DNA of 64,000 bases from JAXMDC01 sp046349035 (GTDB lineage: Bacteria > Pseudomonadota > Alphaproteobacteria > Rhizobiales > Kaistiaceae): positions 620,001 through 684,000 of the forward strand of contig JAXMDC010000003.1 of assembly GCA_046349035.1 (NCBI GenBank). Direction: 5' to 3'. The notes under the pieces were generated by a model. The model saw nothing but the letters and a program-made list of their open reading frames with translations. It was not told the DNA's origin and did not search any database. How positions within the stretch are numbered: the stretch's first letter is position 1; each line of letters starts with the position of its first letter. The translations under genes were made by a program, and so were the position numbers. Shown piece after piece: positions 63,466 through 64,000 of this stretch.

Positions 63466-64000
63466 TCAGCGGTTCAGGCGGAAAATCGCCGCATCGGAAT
63501 TGGGGCGGCCGAGCACCCAGTCGGCGACCATTTCGGCGGCGATCGCGGCGAAGGTGATGCCGTTGCCGCCATAGCCGAGGGCAAGGTGCATGCGCGGCCA
63601 GCGGGGATGCGGGCCGATGGTCGGCAGCCCGTCCGAGCTTGCCGAAAAGACGCCGGCCCAGGCGGTGGCGACCTCGATCTCGGTCAGCGGAAACATCGCC
63701 CGCAGCATGGCGGCCATGGCAGCGATCTTGCCGGGGAGGAGGCGGGCCATGGTCGCCGGATCGCTGGTTTCCTCGTCCTCGCCGCCGAGCAGGATGCGGT
63801 TGTCGAAGGTCGTCCGCATGTAGAAATAAGGGTGACCGCCGGACTCGCAGATGAGGGCGCGGTGCGGCCAGCCGGAGAGCCGCGCGACCGGCTCGGTGGC
63901 GAGGACATAGGTGCTGGTCAGGCGGACGTTGTCGATCTCGATGAGGCGCGTGGTTTCGTAGCCGGCGGCCAGCACCAGGCGGCGGGCGCGGACCAAGAGC
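63466..64000 (-). CDS. FAD-dependent oxidoreductase (DAO family), truncated by window edge
   Basis: The C-terminal 177 residues of a D-amino-acid-oxidase-like flavoprotein, open at the window end. RLVLAAGYETT is the second FAD-binding segment. ATEPVARLSGWPHRALICES, LLGGEDEETSDPATMARLLP, WAGVFSASSDGLPTIGPHP and GYGGNGITFAAIAAEMVADW are the substrate-domain and C-terminal FAD motifs of the DAO family (glycine/sarcosine oxidase and related amine oxidases). The substrate cannot be told without the N-terminal half. Confidence 0.88.
   Translation of the reverse strand, partial: LLVRARRLVLAAGYETTRLIEIDNVRLTSTYVLATEPVARLSGWPHRALICESGGHPYFYMRTTFDNRILLGGEDEETSDPATMARLLPGKIAAMAAMLRAMFPLTEIEVATAWAGVFSASSDGLPTIGPHPRWPRMHLALGYGGNGITFAAIAAEMVADWVLGRPNSDAAIFRLNR

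Overview
The window is GC-rich DNA from an alphaproteobacterium, most likely from the Hyphomicrobiales (Rhizobiales) or a nearby order. The main evidence is a complete PhyR-NepR-EcfG general stress response (GSR) locus, which is specific to Alphaproteobacteria. HWE-type histidine kinases and BA14K, DUF1236 and PRC-barrel proteins point the same way. The species cannot be named from sequence alone.

Layout. 1-8.1 kb: the end of an NTF2-like gene, a two-gene membrane/secreted unit, two divergent secreted beta-propeller genes, a VWA (DUF1194) protein and an unknown protein. 8.4-21.3 kb: a dense run of stress genes (hydrophilin, DUF892 ferritin-like, DUF6600, DUF3309, PRC-barrel, DUF883, CsbD, AI-2E-type permease, GTPase, two SDRs, zinc alcohol dehydrogenase). 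21.5-23.8 kb: a histidine kinase and a single-domain response regulator. 24.0-29.8 kb: a BA14K gene, a DUF1236 gene, the core ecfG-nepR / phyR divergon and a double-MASE1 HWE kinase. 29.8-36.7 kb: a DUF4142-PRC fusion, three related two-cysteine secreted proteins, GlsB/YeaQ-like, BON and repeat-rich hydrophilic proteins. 36.7-41.6 kb: a trehalose operon (otsB, GH15, otsA) and a PepSY protein. 41.9-45.5 kb: a second, hybrid double-MASE1 HWE kinase. 45.5-47.2 kb: small secreted proteins. 47.4-50.1 kb: tRNA fragments and an IS1595-type element carrying a PIN-domain gene. 50.15-64 kb: a visibly GC-richer segment with two PQQ dehydrogenases, a Rieske protein, a pentapeptide protein, a GCS2-type ligase, an aspartoacylase-like protein, MobA, a diheme cytochrome c, a second DUF892 protein, a MscS-like helix protein and a truncated FAD oxidoreductase.

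The unifying signal is regulatory. I found 16 exact matches to the EcfG promoter (GGAAC, 16 or 17 bases, CGTT) between 8.4 and 47.3 kb. Almost all lie just upstream of, and co-oriented with, a stress gene, including nepR-ecfG and phyR themselves and the trehalose operon. Roughly one such match would be expected by chance in the whole window. The first 47 kb therefore looks like a stress regulon gathered around its own regulators. It ends at tRNA remnants, an insertion element and a change in base composition. One EcfG promoter (12089-12113) has no gene behind it but precedes two stem-loops, a candidate stress-induced small RNA.

Start codons were chosen by ribosome-binding site, signal peptide, overlap with neighbours and, where present, promoter position. 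Protein family calls rest on motif recognition by eye; no database search was run.
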